From: Geoglobus sp.
GTDB taxonomy: Archaea > Halobacteriota > Archaeoglobi > Archaeoglobales > Archaeoglobaceae
Assembly (NCBI GenBank): GCA_027019885.1
Contig: JALUWC010000554.1
Span: 1-5,337 of the forward strand
Reading direction: 5' to 3'
Length of the DNA: 5,337 nucleotides
Positions 5,277 through 5,337 of this stretch are shown piece by piece. The notes beneath the pieces are model-generated. The model was not told the origin of the DNA. It was given only the letters and a program-made list of their open reading frames with translations, and did not search any database. How positions within the stretch are numbered: position 1 is the stretch's first letter; each line of letters starts with the position of its first letter. Position numbers and translations under genes: made by a program.

Positions 5277-5337
5277 AATTGAGAGAGCTTAGCCTGATGG
5301 ATTTTCTCCTGCCTCTGAACATAGCTCCTCGTCGTTT
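5273..5337 (-). pseudogene. tnpB: Possible 3' end of a tnpB gene, partial
   Basis: If the IS is of the TnpB type, its gene should read leftward and stop just before the hairpin. Two minus-strand frames stop suitably: one at 5289-5291 (ending SEAGENPSG) and one at 5273-5275 (ending QAKLSQF). The third frame runs open through the hairpin into the viral gene. Downstream of the 5273 stop, the same frame reads EATGFS, resembling the QEA-GFS type of tail found at the end of some IS605 OrfB proteins, so a fresh stop may have shortened it. With some 65 bases visible, the frame and the integrity of the gene cannot be decided. Confidence 0.35.

Larger units (their letters stand above)
2430..5337 (+). 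mobile_element. Part of an integrated provirus or virus-like element, left side, interrupted by an IS
   Basis: The stretch starts with an intact tyrosine recombinase transcribed away from the host genes. It continues with three closely packed same-strand genes for membrane and exported proteins that lack housekeeping motifs. Compared with the left part of the window, codons here favour T-ending and A/T-rich forms, which supports foreign origin. An integrase followed by small hydrophobic proteins and a large exported glycoprotein-like protein resembles membrane-containing archaeal viruses (spindle-shaped or pleomorphic types), but an integrated plasmid is possible. The left edge is placed provisionally at the inverted repeat before the integrase. 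The right edge is outside the window, and from about 5240 the DNA belongs to a separate IS element. Confidence 0.6.
5240..5337 (-). mobile_element. End of an IS200/IS605-family (IS1341/TnpB-type) element, partial
   Basis: On the minus strand the DNA reads GAAGCCACAGG, TTTA, CCTGTGG, then AGGATGTCAC. A subterminal perfect hairpin followed by GGAGGATGTCAC is, to my knowledge, typical of the right end of IS605/IS1341-type elements in archaea and bacteria. These elements have no terminal inverted repeats, are mobilised as single strands by TnpA, and carry the RNA-guided nuclease TnpB. Only about 98 bases of the element lie in the window; the rest extends beyond the right edge. The exact tip, near 5240-5244, cannot be set without the empty site. 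The omega RNA of TnpB normally comes from this end of such elements. Confidence 0.65.

Overview
The window looks like a piece of a euryarchaeal chromosome, probably from a thermophile; Archaeoglobales-like is my best guess, not proven. The archaeal signs are TATA-type promoters 24-30 bases before start codons, leaderless or near-leaderless first genes, Shine-Dalgarno sites of the GGTGAG/GAGGTG type before downstream genes, and an M42 (TET-type) aminopeptidase.

Left part (about 1-2200) is ordinary host DNA. A two-gene plus-strand operon encodes a six-helix membrane protein and a small winged-helix regulator. It converges on, and overlaps by 27 bp, a minus-strand M42 aminopeptidase gene. The aminopeptidase most likely starts at 2192, not at the furthest upstream ATG (2315).

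From about 2430 to the right edge the window holds part of an integrated mobile element, most likely a provirus. It has an intact, divergent tyrosine recombinase with a C-terminal coiled coil. Then, behind its own promoter, comes a tight run of three membrane or secreted protein genes. They are a 77-residue two-helix basic-tailed protein, a 131-residue four-helix protein made of two related hairpin halves, and a long exported protein rich in N-glycosylation sequons. The layout (integrase, small hydrophobic capsid-like proteins, large exported glycoprotein) fits membrane-containing archaeal viruses of the spindle-shaped or pleomorphic kind. No family was confirmed by search.

At about 5240 the long exported protein gene runs into the end of a second mobile element. 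This is an IS200/IS605 (IS1341/TnpB-type) end with a subterminal perfect hairpin and the motif GGAGGATGTCAC on the minus strand. The last dozen residues of that ORF are therefore encoded by the IS and the viral gene is truncated, which suggests a decaying or domesticated provirus.
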